5,133 bases of DNA, from contig DJPR01000010.1 in NCBI GenBank assembly GCA_002438605.1, forward strand, positions 1 to 5,133, written 5' to 3'. A program made the translations under genes and the position numbers. The notes under the pieces are model-generated. The model made no database searches. It saw only the letters and a list, made by a program, of their open reading frames with translations, and was not told where the DNA came from. How positions within the stretch are numbered: position 1 is the first letter of the stretch; every line of letters starts with the position of its first letter. Origin of the DNA: Ruminococcus sp. UBA6407 (lineage in GTDB: Bacteria; Bacillota; Clostridia; Oscillospirales; Ruminococcaceae). This document shows, one piece after another, positions 1-5,017 of this stretch.

Positions 1-2
1 GG

Positions 3-95
3 GAGGATTTCAAAAAGTATCCTAACGCAGATATTAAACAAGCATTTGACTATAGAGATCAAACACCGTCATACAAAATAAAAAAATCACTTTAA
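3..95 (+). CDS. C-terminal end of an unidentified protein (partial, cut by window edge)
   Basis: Reading from base 3, the frame is open for 30 codons and ends at TAA (93-95). The residues are hydrophilic and look protein-like, with the order EDFKKYPNADIKQAF, then a basic C-terminus ending in KIKKSL. The other two forward frames hit stops within this stretch or give a less natural composition. No domain can be named from so short a tail. There is no terminator hairpin between this stop and the promoter at 109, so its transcript may run on to the hairpin at 401. That this is a real gene end is an inference from composition and position. Confidence 0.5.
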   Translation, partial: EDFKKYPNADIKQAFDYRDQTPSYKIKKSL

Positions 96-108
96 TACAA
101 TTAACTAC

Positions 109-137
109 TTGACAGTTCCTCCAATCTGCGCTATAAT
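109..137 (+). promoter_or_regulatory. Perfect-consensus housekeeping promoter facing right
   Basis: TTGACA (109-114) and TATAAT (132-137) are separated by exactly 17 bp, an exact match to the sigma-70/sigma-A consensus. Transcription would start near 143-146. It lies 14 bp after the stop of the upstream partial gene and has no credible protein gene in front of it. It therefore most likely drives the candidate RNA that ends at the hairpin at 401-432. No operator-like palindrome overlaps it, which suggests constitutive strong transcription (inference). Confidence 0.75.
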
Positions 138-143
138 ACCAAA

Positions 144-440
144 TAAGGAGCAAGACACCAGGTGCACATTGCCTCCACAAGTTGCACAGCTCATTATCAA
201 ACGTGCTAACAAAATGATAACGGAGCATCAGCAGCCAAGTACAATACAGAACAAAATGTATAATTGAGATACCACAGCTCAAATCTCCTAAACAAAATTA
301 TTTAATACGGAGGGCGATTTGAGGAGTGGGAATAATAAACACGCCCAAATCCGTTATCAGCCTGTTATCATGGCAACATTTGAATTGTTATAAAAATTTA
401 GAGCTATCTGATTTTATGAAATCGGATAGCTCATTTTATT
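144..440 (+). ncRNA. Candidate structured non-coding RNA of about 290 nt, unidentified
   Basis: This stretch runs from the predicted start of a perfect promoter to a Rho-independent terminator and holds no convincing gene. By eye it can form several helices. A 9-bp long-range stem joins 215-223 to 351-359, enclosing most of the RNA. A hairpin joins 278-285 to 316-323 and is extended by 287-289/312-314. A stem joins 312-316 (GGGCG) to 342-346 (CGCCC), and a small hairpin joins 244-248 to 257-261. Segment 214-223 could instead pair with 364-371 or, locally, with 194-199. The stems 278-289/312-323 and 312-316/342-346 exclude one another. I see no signature of tmRNA, RNase P, SRP RNA, T-box or a known riboswitch class, and no gene directly downstream on this strand. 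It could be a trans-acting or housekeeping-type RNA. A short translated leader cannot be excluded: AAGGAG lies at 145-150, with GTG at 162 opening a 15-codon frame. Confidence 0.4.
401..440. terminator. Bidirectional Rho-independent terminator shared by candidate RNA and flavoprotein operon
   Basis: Arms 401-414 and 419-432 form a 14-bp stem (one G-U pair) around the 4-nt loop TATG. On the + strand it is followed by ATTTTATTTATT, and on the minus strand by TAAATTTTTATAAC. A U-rich tail on both sides means it can stop transcription from the 109-137 promoter and also from the leftward tetR-flavoprotein operon, whose last possible stop codon is at 436-438. Confidence 0.88.
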
Positions 441-534
441 TATTCAACTCTTTAATGGCTTTTAATACTATCTGAAGAAGATATTGATAACTTGTCAGCA
501 TCATTTTATACTGTTCAATTGTTATATTTTCCAA
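436..534 (-). CDS. Possible small protein (32 aa) at the end of the TetR-flavoprotein operon
   Basis: On the minus strand TTG (532-534) opens a 32-codon frame ending at TAA (436-438). AAGGA (complement of 541-545) lies 6 nt upstream of that TTG, a well-placed ribosome binding site. The first codons overlap the last 13 nt of the flavoprotein gene in another frame, as in translationally coupled genes. The stop is only 3 bp before the terminator hairpin. The product starts with ENITIEQYKMML and continues as a probable amphipathic helix ending in KAIKELNK. It has no signal peptide and no clear membrane segment. An alternative start is the ATG pair at 499-504, but that lacks a good binding site. 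I do not recognise a family. The frame could be chance, since it is short and uses a TTG start. Confidence 0.4.
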   Translation of the reverse strand: MENITIEQYKMMLTSYQYLLQIVLKAIKELNK

Positions 535-1220
535 GGACGTTCCTTGCTGAGCCAGCCGTTTTTCTCCCAGTAATTCTTCTCAACTTTGCTTGAACCCATT
601 CCCTTTACCTGTATCATACGCATAATGCCGAATAACGCTTTTGTCTTTATGCTGACTTTTGGCTTAGGTGTTCTTGAAAGTTCCTTTGCGATTTTATCAG
701 TAGTTTTTTCAATTTTAGACTTATTTTTTTCAGAAATCATATCCCAGTTCATTGCGTGAACACTTATACCATATTTTATGATATCCGAAACGCCCCAATA
801 TCCAAGTGCTGTTGAAATGTCCTTGATAGCAGCACCTGATCCCACGCCTGCCGCTGTTGACACAACAACTGCCCTTTTCTTAAACATACATTTTCTTGGT
901 TTGTGCGACATCCAGTATGTAAAGGTAAGGTCGATAAAGGACTTCATTGATGCAGAAGCTCTTAAGCAGTAAGTAGGTGTTGTGAAAATCAAAATGTCGG
1001 CTTTTTCAACTTCCTCCATAATTCTTTGCTTTTCGGAATAATATGGACACTTTTCTTCATCTTCAACACAGTTATAACAGCCTATGCAGAAATGATTCAA
1101 ATCCCTGGGCAGAAAAAACTCTGTTATATCTTTTTCACACGATATTTTGTCGGCGATTTTTCTGCCGATTGTATATGAACTTCCCTTGTGATTTTGTCCG
1201 TGAATTAAAACGATTTTCAT
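522..1220 (-). CDS. Flavodoxin-fold NAD(P)H-dependent FMN oxidoreductase with a four-cysteine motif
   Basis: The 232-residue cytoplasmic protein belongs to the NADPH-dependent FMN reductase / flavodoxin-like family, enzymes that bind FMN and pass electrons from NAD(P)H to quinones, nitro compounds or other acceptors. Strand 1 and the FMN phosphate loop are visible at residues 1-19 (IVLIHG then HKGSSYTIG). TPTY at 81-84 and AAGVGSGA at 123-130 are the later flavin-contacting loops. The C-terminus (YWEKNGWL...RPWK) is the usual ending of Firmicutes members, so the protein is complete. C45, C48, C51 and C58 form C-X2-C-X2-C-X6-C, the compact motif known from iron-sulfur flavoproteins (Isf), so a 4Fe-4S cluster is possible. 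The start is ATG at 1218-1220, with GGAGG 7-8 nt upstream. A longer in-frame start at 1316 would bury 96 nt inside tetR and has no such site. The ATG overlaps the tetR stop as ATGA, so the two are co-translated and presumably repressed together. The physiological substrate is unknown. Confidence 0.93.
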   Translation of the reverse strand: MKIVLIHGQNHKGSSYTIGRKIADKISCEKDITEFFLPRDLNHFCIGCYNCVEDEEKCPYYSEKQRIMEEVEKADILIFTTPTYCLRASASMKSFIDLTFTYWMSHKPRKCMFKKRAVVVSTAAGVGSGAAIKDISTALGYWGVSDIIKYGISVHAMNWDMISEKNKSKIEKTTDKIAKELSRTPKPKVSIKTKALFGIMRMIQVKGMGSSKVEKNYWEKNGWLSKERPWKI

Positions 1221-1840
1221 TTCTTTTCCTCCATATTGTAAAGCTTTGAGAATTGTCTGATGTGTTGTTCTAGTAATGCCGTAAGCTCTGTTTCTCTGTG
1301 CGGCTCTCTGTCGCACAGTGTAAGCAGCATAAATATAGGTGCATAAAACTGCAACGCCATTACATTCGGGTTTTCTTTTTTGAGAACGCCGCTGCCTGAA
1401 AGCACCGAAAACATTGCCGACTGGTAAGACAAAGGGTCATCAGCATATTGCTTTGTAAAAAGCTCAGCAAGTTCAGGATTATTAAACTGCTCGACTGTAA
1501 GCATTTTTCTGAATTTGCAGACATAGTCGTCATGAAGAAAATACATAAAAAGTCCCATACCCATTTTTACAAGGTTATCTTCAGAGACACCGGCAAAAAT
1601 TTCAGCATCGGCAGTAGCGTTATTTCCATTCATATTAAGCATTGACGCCTGCATGTCGTATCTGTTTTTCATTTCATCAAGAATGGTATTGAAAATATCC
1701 TGTTTGCTTTTGTAGTGCTTGTAAAGGGACGGTGCTTTTATACCGACGGCCTTGGCAATATCCGCAACAAACACATTTGCATAACCTTTTTCAGAAAACA
1801 AAGTCAGTGCTTCGTCAAGTATTCTTTTCTTGGTATTCAT
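1217..1840 (-). CDS. TetR/AcrR-family transcriptional repressor
   Basis: The 207-residue protein has the usual TetR-family length. An N-terminal helix (TKKRILDEALTLFSEKGY, residues 3-20) precedes the helix-turn-helix. VADIAKAVGI (25-34) is the first HTH helix, and APSLYKHYKSKQDIF (36-50) is the recognition helix plus the typical YxHYxSK segment. Residues about 55-200 form the helical ligand-binding and dimerisation domain, which is too variable to name a ligand. The ATG at 1838-1840 follows GAGGTGA (complement of 1845-1851). The stop overlaps the flavoprotein start by 4 nt, so repressor and enzyme form one operon. Two palindromes in and next to its own promoter (1854-1871 and 1880-1897) are the likely operators, implying negative autoregulation relieved by a small molecule, possibly a substrate of the flavoprotein (inference). 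Confidence 0.95.
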   Translation of the reverse strand: MNTKKRILDEALTLFSEKGYANVFVADIAKAVGIKAPSLYKHYKSKQDIFNTILDEMKNRYDMQASMLNMNGNNATADAEIFAGVSEDNLVKMGMGLFMYFLHDDYVCKFRKMLTVEQFNNPELAELFTKQYADDPLSYQSAMFSVLSGSGVLKKENPNVMALQFYAPIFMLLTLCDREPHRETELTALLEQHIRQFSKLYNMEEKK

Positions 1841-1853
1841 AAATTCACCTCAT

Positions 1854-1871
1854 AGCTAATCTTCGTTAGCT
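1854..1871. promoter_or_regulatory. TetR operator O2 (imperfect copy over the transcription start)
   Basis: AGCTAAT (1854-1860), CTTC, GTTAGCT (1865-1871) repeats the O1 design with one mismatched pair. It covers the predicted start point near 1867. Its centre is 26 bp from that of O1, with the -10 element lying exactly between the two sites. Two similar sites suggest cooperative binding of two repressor dimers (inference). Confidence 0.65.
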
Positions 1872-1873
1872 TT

Positions 1874-1902
1874 ATTATAAGCTAATTTTGATTAGCTGTC
1901 AA
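1874..1902 (-). promoter_or_regulatory. Promoter of the tetR-flavoprotein operon
   Basis: On the minus strand TTGACA (complement of 1897-1902) and TATAAT (complement of 1874-1879) are 17 bp apart, an exact consensus match. Transcription would start near 1867, giving a leader of about 27 nt before the tetR ATG. The spacer is occupied almost entirely by an inverted repeat, so repressor binding there would block RNA polymerase. A promoter this strong is consistent with one that must be held off by a repressor. Confidence 0.85.
1880..1897. promoter_or_regulatory. TetR operator O1 (perfect inverted repeat inside the promoter spacer)
   Basis: AGCTAAT (1880-1886), TTTG, ATTAGCT (1891-1897) is a perfect 7-bp inverted repeat with a 4-bp spacer. 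It lies between the -35 and -10 elements, touching both. Its size and symmetry fit TetR-family operators. Binding by the adjacent TetR protein is inferred from position. Confidence 0.75.
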
Positions 1903-1982
1903 GAGTTTTCAAAAAATAAAATAATCTTATTGCTATAAATTAAGCAAAATGTAAATTAAATTTTAAATTTAAAGCTTAAATG

Positions 1983-2011
1983 TTGTAACTGAAGGAAATA
2001 TGTGTTATAAT
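1983..2011 (+). promoter_or_regulatory. Extended -10 promoter of the dockerin esterase gene
   Basis: TATAAT (2006-2011) is preceded by TG at 2003-2004 (extended -10), and TTGTAA (1983-1988, 4 of 6 consensus positions) lies 17 bp upstream. The start would be near 2018, giving a leader of about 84 nt that contains a strong hairpin. Bases 1907-1980 upstream are extremely AT-rich and may act as an UP element. The -10 overlaps an ATG at 2000 in frame with the esterase, so that ATG cannot be the translation start of this transcript. Confidence 0.6.
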
Positions 2012-2041
2012 TTTCGTATAGGTACAATTTCTAATGTTTCA

Positions 2042-2076
2042 AAGCAATACTGCACAAAAATTATGCAGTATTGCTT
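2042..2076 (+). repeat. Palindromic hairpin in the 5'UTR of the esterase gene (repeat copy 1)
   Basis: Arms 2042-2054 and 2064-2076 are a perfect 13-bp inverted repeat around a 9-nt A/T-rich loop. No U-tract follows, so it is not a typical terminator. It lies between the predicted start (about 2018) and the ribosome binding site (GAGGTG, 2089-2094), where it could stabilise the mRNA. Its core, CAATACTGCACAAA with TGCAGTATTG, closely resembles the hairpin after the gene at 3437-3477. Confidence 0.7.
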
Positions 2077-2101
2077 GAATAAAATCTTGAGGTGTGTAAA
2101 T

Positions 2102-3433
2102 ATGAAGGGACTAAAAAAATCCATATTGTCTGTAGCGTGTGCTTTGACAGCTGCATCAAGTGTGATTACATTTAATTCAAATACATTAAATACAACTGCA
2201 CAGGTGGTATCCAACCCTGTAATAAGCCGCAGCTGTCCGGCATATTCGGGAAAAAATCCTGCCACTGCATCTGCTGCGAATGATGAACATTATTTCTCAT
2301 TTTGGTTCGGACAGACTCCCGATTATCTTGCCTATGACCTTTCAGCAGTTCCTGAGGAGCAAAGAAAGGTTGTTGATGCCGTATGGTACAACACAAGCAG
2401 CTATGATATTATAGGAAATTATGTTTCCCGCAATTCAGAACCAAGTGACTATACAATAGAAGTAAATGCTGCTGAGGGAGGCGAATATCCTACAAACGGC
2501 TGGATAGTTGTTGAAACTGTTGAGGACAACACATTAAGCTCACGTCAGCATATAGTTGATATGGACGGCTATAACTGGATTCGTATGAATATATCCAAAG
2601 CAGACGGAAAAGAGGGTGGAACAGCAAGTGTGAATTTTGATATTCACAATGTTTCTGACGGAATTTCTGACAGCTGGCTTTTCCTCGGTGATTCAATTAC
2701 CGCAGGCGGCATGAATAACTGTTATGGAACAGGTTTTGCGACCTTTATGAATCGTCTTGACAGCAGATATTTTCCAATTCAGGAAAACGGCGGTATAGGC
2801 GGAATTACAAGTACAGACGGAAAAAATAATATCGACCGTTGGCTTTCAACATATCCCGGAAAGTATGTAAGCATTGCTTACGGTACAAATGACGCATGGG
2901 GCAATCAGACAGGTGCAGAAAAATATTATGAAAACACTGTTTATATGATTGAAGCAATAATAAAATCAGGAAAAGTTCCTGTACTTCCTAAAATTCCGTA
3001 TGCTAAGGAAACAGGCATAAATACTTATCTTGATGATTACAATGCTATGATAGATAAAATTTACTCAGAATATCCTCAGGTTGTTAAAGGACCTGACTTT
3101 GATGCATATTTGAGAGAAAATCCTGATTGGCTGAGTTCTGACGGTGTTCACCCTAATTCAGAGGGATATGAAGAAATGCGCAGAGTATGGGCTGAAACCA
3201 TGTATAAAAATGCTTATACATCACAAGGTGGAGATATAACTAAAGGTGATGTGAATAATGACGGATATGTTGACCTGTTGGACGCTGAACTTTTAAATGA
3301 CCATATTTTAAATAAAACCAAGCTGACATCAGAAAGTGCTGATATAAATGGTGACGGTTTGGTAGATTCATTTGATTTAATGAGTTTAAGGCAAATCTGC
3401 AATGACTCATTGACACCGTCTGCTGATGATTAA
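2102..3433 (+). CDS. Secreted SGNH/GDSL-type esterase with C-terminal type I dockerin
   Basis: The 443-residue extracellular enzyme probably removes acyl (for example acetyl) groups from plant polysaccharide. A signal peptide occupies about residues 1-34 (basic KGLKK, then a hydrophobic stretch at 8-24). The exact cleavage site is unclear. Residues about 55-185 look like a beta-rich accessory domain that I cannot assign. The SGNH catalytic domain spans about 190-372, with block I FLGDSITAGG (Ser198 nucleophile), block II glycines near 230-234, block III GTND (261-264, Asn263) and block V DGVHPN (Asp347, His350). All catalytic positions are present. A dockerin fills about 381-436, with two calcium loops D383-x-N-x-D-G...D391..D394 and D414-x-N-x-D-G...D422..D425. 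It would bind a cohesin on a scaffoldin or cell-surface protein. The start is the ATG at 2102, with GAGGTG 7 nt upstream and the signal peptide directly after. The longer in-frame ATG at 2000 overlaps the promoter. It is transcribed alone. The precise substrate and CAZy esterase family are not determined. Confidence 0.93.
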   Translation: MKGLKKSILSVACALTAASSVITFNSNTLNTTAQVVSNPVISRSCPAYSGKNPATASAANDEHYFSFWFGQTPDYLAYDLSAVPEEQRKVVDAVWYNTSSYDIIGNYVSRNSEPSDYTIEVNAAEGGEYPTNGWIVVETVEDNTLSSRQHIVDMDGYNWIRMNISKADGKEGGTASVNFDIHNVSDGISDSWLFLGDSITAGGMNNCYGTGFATFMNRLDSRYFPIQENGGIGGITSTDGKNNIDRWLSTYPGKYVSIAYGTNDAWGNQTGAEKYYENTVYMIEAIIKSGKVPVLPKIPYAKETGINTYLDDYNAMIDKIYSEYPQVVKGPDFDAYLRENPDWLSSDGVHPNSEGYEEMRRVWAETMYKNAYTSQGGDITKGDVNNDGYVDLLDAELLNDHILNKTKLTSESADINGDGLVDSFDLMSLRQICNDSLTPSADD

Positions 3434-3436
3434 AAG

Positions 3437-3477
3437 TATAGTCAATACCACACAAAGCTTGTGCGGTATTGATTATA
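3437..3477 (+). repeat. Palindromic hairpin after the esterase gene (repeat copy 2)
   Basis: The stem runs from 3437-3455 to 3459-3477 with a 3-nt loop AGC, one A-C mismatch and one G-U pair. It begins 3 nt after the stop codon. The tail is A/T-mixed rather than a U-run, so termination here would be weak, and it may instead protect the mRNA 3' end. Its CAATACCACACAAA / TGCGGTATTG core is related to the hairpin at 2042-2076. Confidence 0.65.
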
Positions 3478-3490
3478 ATATAATAAAAGG

Positions 3491-3528
3491 GTTTCCAAAG
3501 GATTTTCTGATTCATTGGAAACTTTTTT
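3491..3528 (+). terminator. Rho-independent terminator of the esterase gene
   Basis: GTTTCCAA (3491-3498) pairs with TTGGAAAC (3515-3522) around a 16-nt loop, followed directly by six T (3523-3528). The preceding AAAAGG can extend the stem into the T-run. This separates the esterase gene from metY. Confidence 0.85.
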
Positions 3529-3532
3529 ATAT

Positions 3533-3562
3533 CCTATTAATCTTATAGGTATTTTCTATAAG
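3533..3562. promoter_or_regulatory. Phased CTAT/ATAG half-sites upstream of metY, possible LysR-type activator site
   Basis: CTTATAG (3542-3548) and CTATAAG (3556-3562) are a perfect inverted repeat with a 7-bp spacer. CCTAT (3533-3537) and ATAGG (3545-3549) form a second one with the same spacing. The result is CTAT-N7-ATAG-N7-CTAT, with half-sites 11 bp apart. The right-hand repeat contains a symmetrical T-N11-A core and is centred about 66 bp before the predicted start, the usual place for a LysR-type recognition site. LysR-type regulators commonly control sulfur assimilation. The identity of the regulator is an inference. Confidence 0.5.
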
Positions 3563-3582
3563 TAATAATTGTTTTCTCGTAT

Positions 3583-3611
3583 TGGACAGAAAGCGTGATG
3601 TGTGATAAGAT
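3583..3611 (+). promoter_or_regulatory. metY promoter
   Basis: TGGACA (3583-3588, 5 of 6 consensus positions) and TAAGAT (3606-3611) are 17 bp apart, with TG at 3603-3604 as an extended -10. The start would be near 3618, leaving a leader of about 49 nt, too short for an S-box or T-box. Confidence 0.6.
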
Positions 3612-3666
3612 ATAGTCATGGAAGAAATACAGAATATAAAATGAGGATTAATAGGAGGAAAATAAA

Positions 3667-4971
3667 ATGAGTGATATTAAAAATTCAAAAACATGGAACT
3701 TTGAAACACGTCAGATACACATTGGTCAGGAACAGGCGGACCCCGCAACAGATTCAAGAGCTGTTCCGATTTATGCAACAACAGCATACGTTTTCCATGA
3801 TGCTCAGCATGCCGCTGACCGATTTGGACTTCGTGATGCAGGCAACATCTATGGCAGGCTTACAAATCCTACACAAAGTGTTTTTGAGGAGAGAATTGCC
3901 TCACTTGAGGGCGGTTCGGCTGCACTTGCAGTAGCATCGGGAGCTGCTGCAATCAACTATACTATTGCCGCACTTGCAAAAAGCGGTGAACATATAGTTG
4001 CATCAAAGACAATTTACGGCGGAACATATAATCTTTTGGCACATACTCTGCCGCTTTCATCAGGAATTACAGCAACCTTTGTTGACCCTGAAATTGAAGG
4101 TTCATTTGAAGCTGCAATTCAGGATAATACCAAAGCAATATTTATTGAAACCCTTGGAAATCCGAATTCAAACATTGCTGACATTGAAGAAATAGCAAAA
4201 ATTGCACATAAACATAACATTCCGCTTGTTGTTGACTCAACATTTGCAACTCCATATCTTGTTCGTCCAATTGAATATGGTGCAGATATTGTAATTCATT
4301 CTGCTACGAAATTTATCGGCGGTCATGGAACTGCAATCGGCGGAGTTATAGTTGAATCCGGCAATTTTGACTGGAAGTCATCAGGAAAGTACCCATGGAT
4401 TTCAGAACCTAACCCCAGCTATCATGGAATTTCATTCGCTGATGCCGCAAAAGGAGCTGCATTTGTAACATATATCAGAGCAATTCTTCTTCGTGATACA
4501 GGTTCAACTCTATCACCGTTCCATGCTTTCCTCTTTTTGCAGGGACTTGAAACTCTTTCACTTCGTGTAGAGCGTCACGTTGAAAATGCACTGAAAATTG
4601 TAGATTTTCTTTCCAAGCATCCGCAGGTTGAGGCTGTTCATCACCCGTCACTGCCAACAGAGTCAAGTCATAAGCTTTATAAAAAGTATTTTCCGAACGG
4701 CGGCGGTTCGATTTTCACATTTGAAATTAAAGGTGACGCTGAAACAGCAAAGAAATTTATTGATAATCTTGCTATTTTCTCACTTCTTGCAAATGTTGCG
4801 GACGTTAAATCGCTGGTAATTCACCCTGCAAGCACAACACATTCACAGCTTACCGAGGCTGAACTGCTTGACCAGGGCATTAAGCCGAACACTATTCGTC
4901 TTTCAATCGGTATTGAAAATGCTGATGATCTTATTGCCGCACTTGATGCTGCATTTAAGGCAGTTGAATAA
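3667..4971 (+). CDS. metY: O-acetylhomoserine sulfhydrylase (PLP-dependent, Cys/Met metabolism family)
   Basis: The 434-residue cytoplasmic enzyme would join O-acetylhomoserine with sulfide to give homocysteine and acetate, the direct sulfhydrylation route to methionine. Family features seen: YGRLTNPT (62-69), phosphate-binding loop SGAAAIN (91-97), the Tyr that stacks on the cofactor (IYGGTYN, Y117), VVDSTFATPYL with Asp190 for the pyridine nitrogen, HSATKFIGGHG with Lys215 as the PLP Schiff-base lysine, and RLSIGIE with Arg411 for the substrate carboxylate. The length and the insert around residues 233-254 (FDWKSSGKYPWISEP) fit O-acetylhomoserine sulfhydrylase rather than the shorter cystathionine synthases and lyases (about 380 residues). 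ATG 3667 follows AGGAGG at 3653-3658 with 8 nt between. It appears monocistronic between its own promoter and the 4986-5017 hairpin. Acyl preference (acetyl versus succinyl) and a thiol donor other than sulfide cannot be excluded. Confidence 0.95.
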   Translation: MSDIKNSKTWNFETRQIHIGQEQADPATDSRAVPIYATTAYVFHDAQHAADRFGLRDAGNIYGRLTNPTQSVFEERIASLEGGSAALAVASGAAAINYTIAALAKSGEHIVASKTIYGGTYNLLAHTLPLSSGITATFVDPEIEGSFEAAIQDNTKAIFIETLGNPNSNIADIEEIAKIAHKHNIPLVVDSTFATPYLVRPIEYGADIVIHSATKFIGGHGTAIGGVIVESGNFDWKSSGKYPWISEPNPSYHGISFADAAKGAAFVTYIRAILLRDTGSTLSPFHAFLFLQGLETLSLRVERHVENALKIVDFLSKHPQVEAVHHPSLPTESSHKLYKKYFPNGGGSIFTFEIKGDAETAKKFIDNLAIFSLLANVADVKSLVIHPASTTHSQLTEAELLDQGIKPNTIRLSIGIENADDLIAALDAAFKAVE

Positions 4972-4985
4972 AAAATTATAAAATC

Positions 4986-5017
4986 AAGCCTGAGAGGATT
5001 TAATTCTTCTCAGGCTT
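4986..5017. terminator. Bidirectional terminator between metY and the convergent gene
   Basis: Arms 4986-4995 and 5008-5017 pair over 10 bp, extended by 4996-4998/5005-5007 to a 6-nt loop (4999-5004). On the minus strand the hairpin is followed by GATTTTATAATTTTTATT, a good U-rich tail. On the + strand the tail TAGTGTTTGTCT is weaker. It ends both metY and the leftward gene at 5000-5131. Confidence 0.85.

Noticed and set aside
162..209. 15-codon GTG-initiated leader peptide after AAGGAG (145-150)
   Set aside because: The 11-nt spacing is long, the start is rare and the peptide shows no regulatory codon run. It is mentioned under the candidate RNA but not called.
109..267. Plus-strand 52-codon frame starting at TTG 109
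   Set aside because: The start codon overlaps the -35 box of the promoter, so it would not be on that transcript, and it has no ribosome binding site.
34..282. Minus-strand 82-codon hydrophobic, cysteine-rich ORF
   Set aside because: It needs a TTG start with a ribosome binding site only 3-4 nt away, runs over the perfect + strand promoter and into the end of the upstream gene, and is codon-for-codon antisense to another open + frame, so it looks like a chance reading.
1221..1316. 32-codon N-terminal extension of the flavoprotein
   Set aside because: It lies inside tetR, lacks a ribosome binding site and precedes the natural MKIVLIHG flavodoxin start, which has a GGAGG site.
2000..2101. 34-codon N-terminal extension of the esterase
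   Set aside because: It overlaps the promoter -10 and the 5'UTR hairpin and would place non-secretory sequence before a good signal peptide.
2129..2140. Possible lipobox SVAC in the esterase signal peptide
   Set aside because: Ser at -3 is a poor lipobox residue, and the cysteine falls too early in the hydrophobic stretch. Ordinary signal peptidase cleavage is more likely.
3612..3666. S-box (SAM) or T-box leader for metY
   Set aside because: The leader is only about 49 nt, and no conserved S-box or T-box core is visible.
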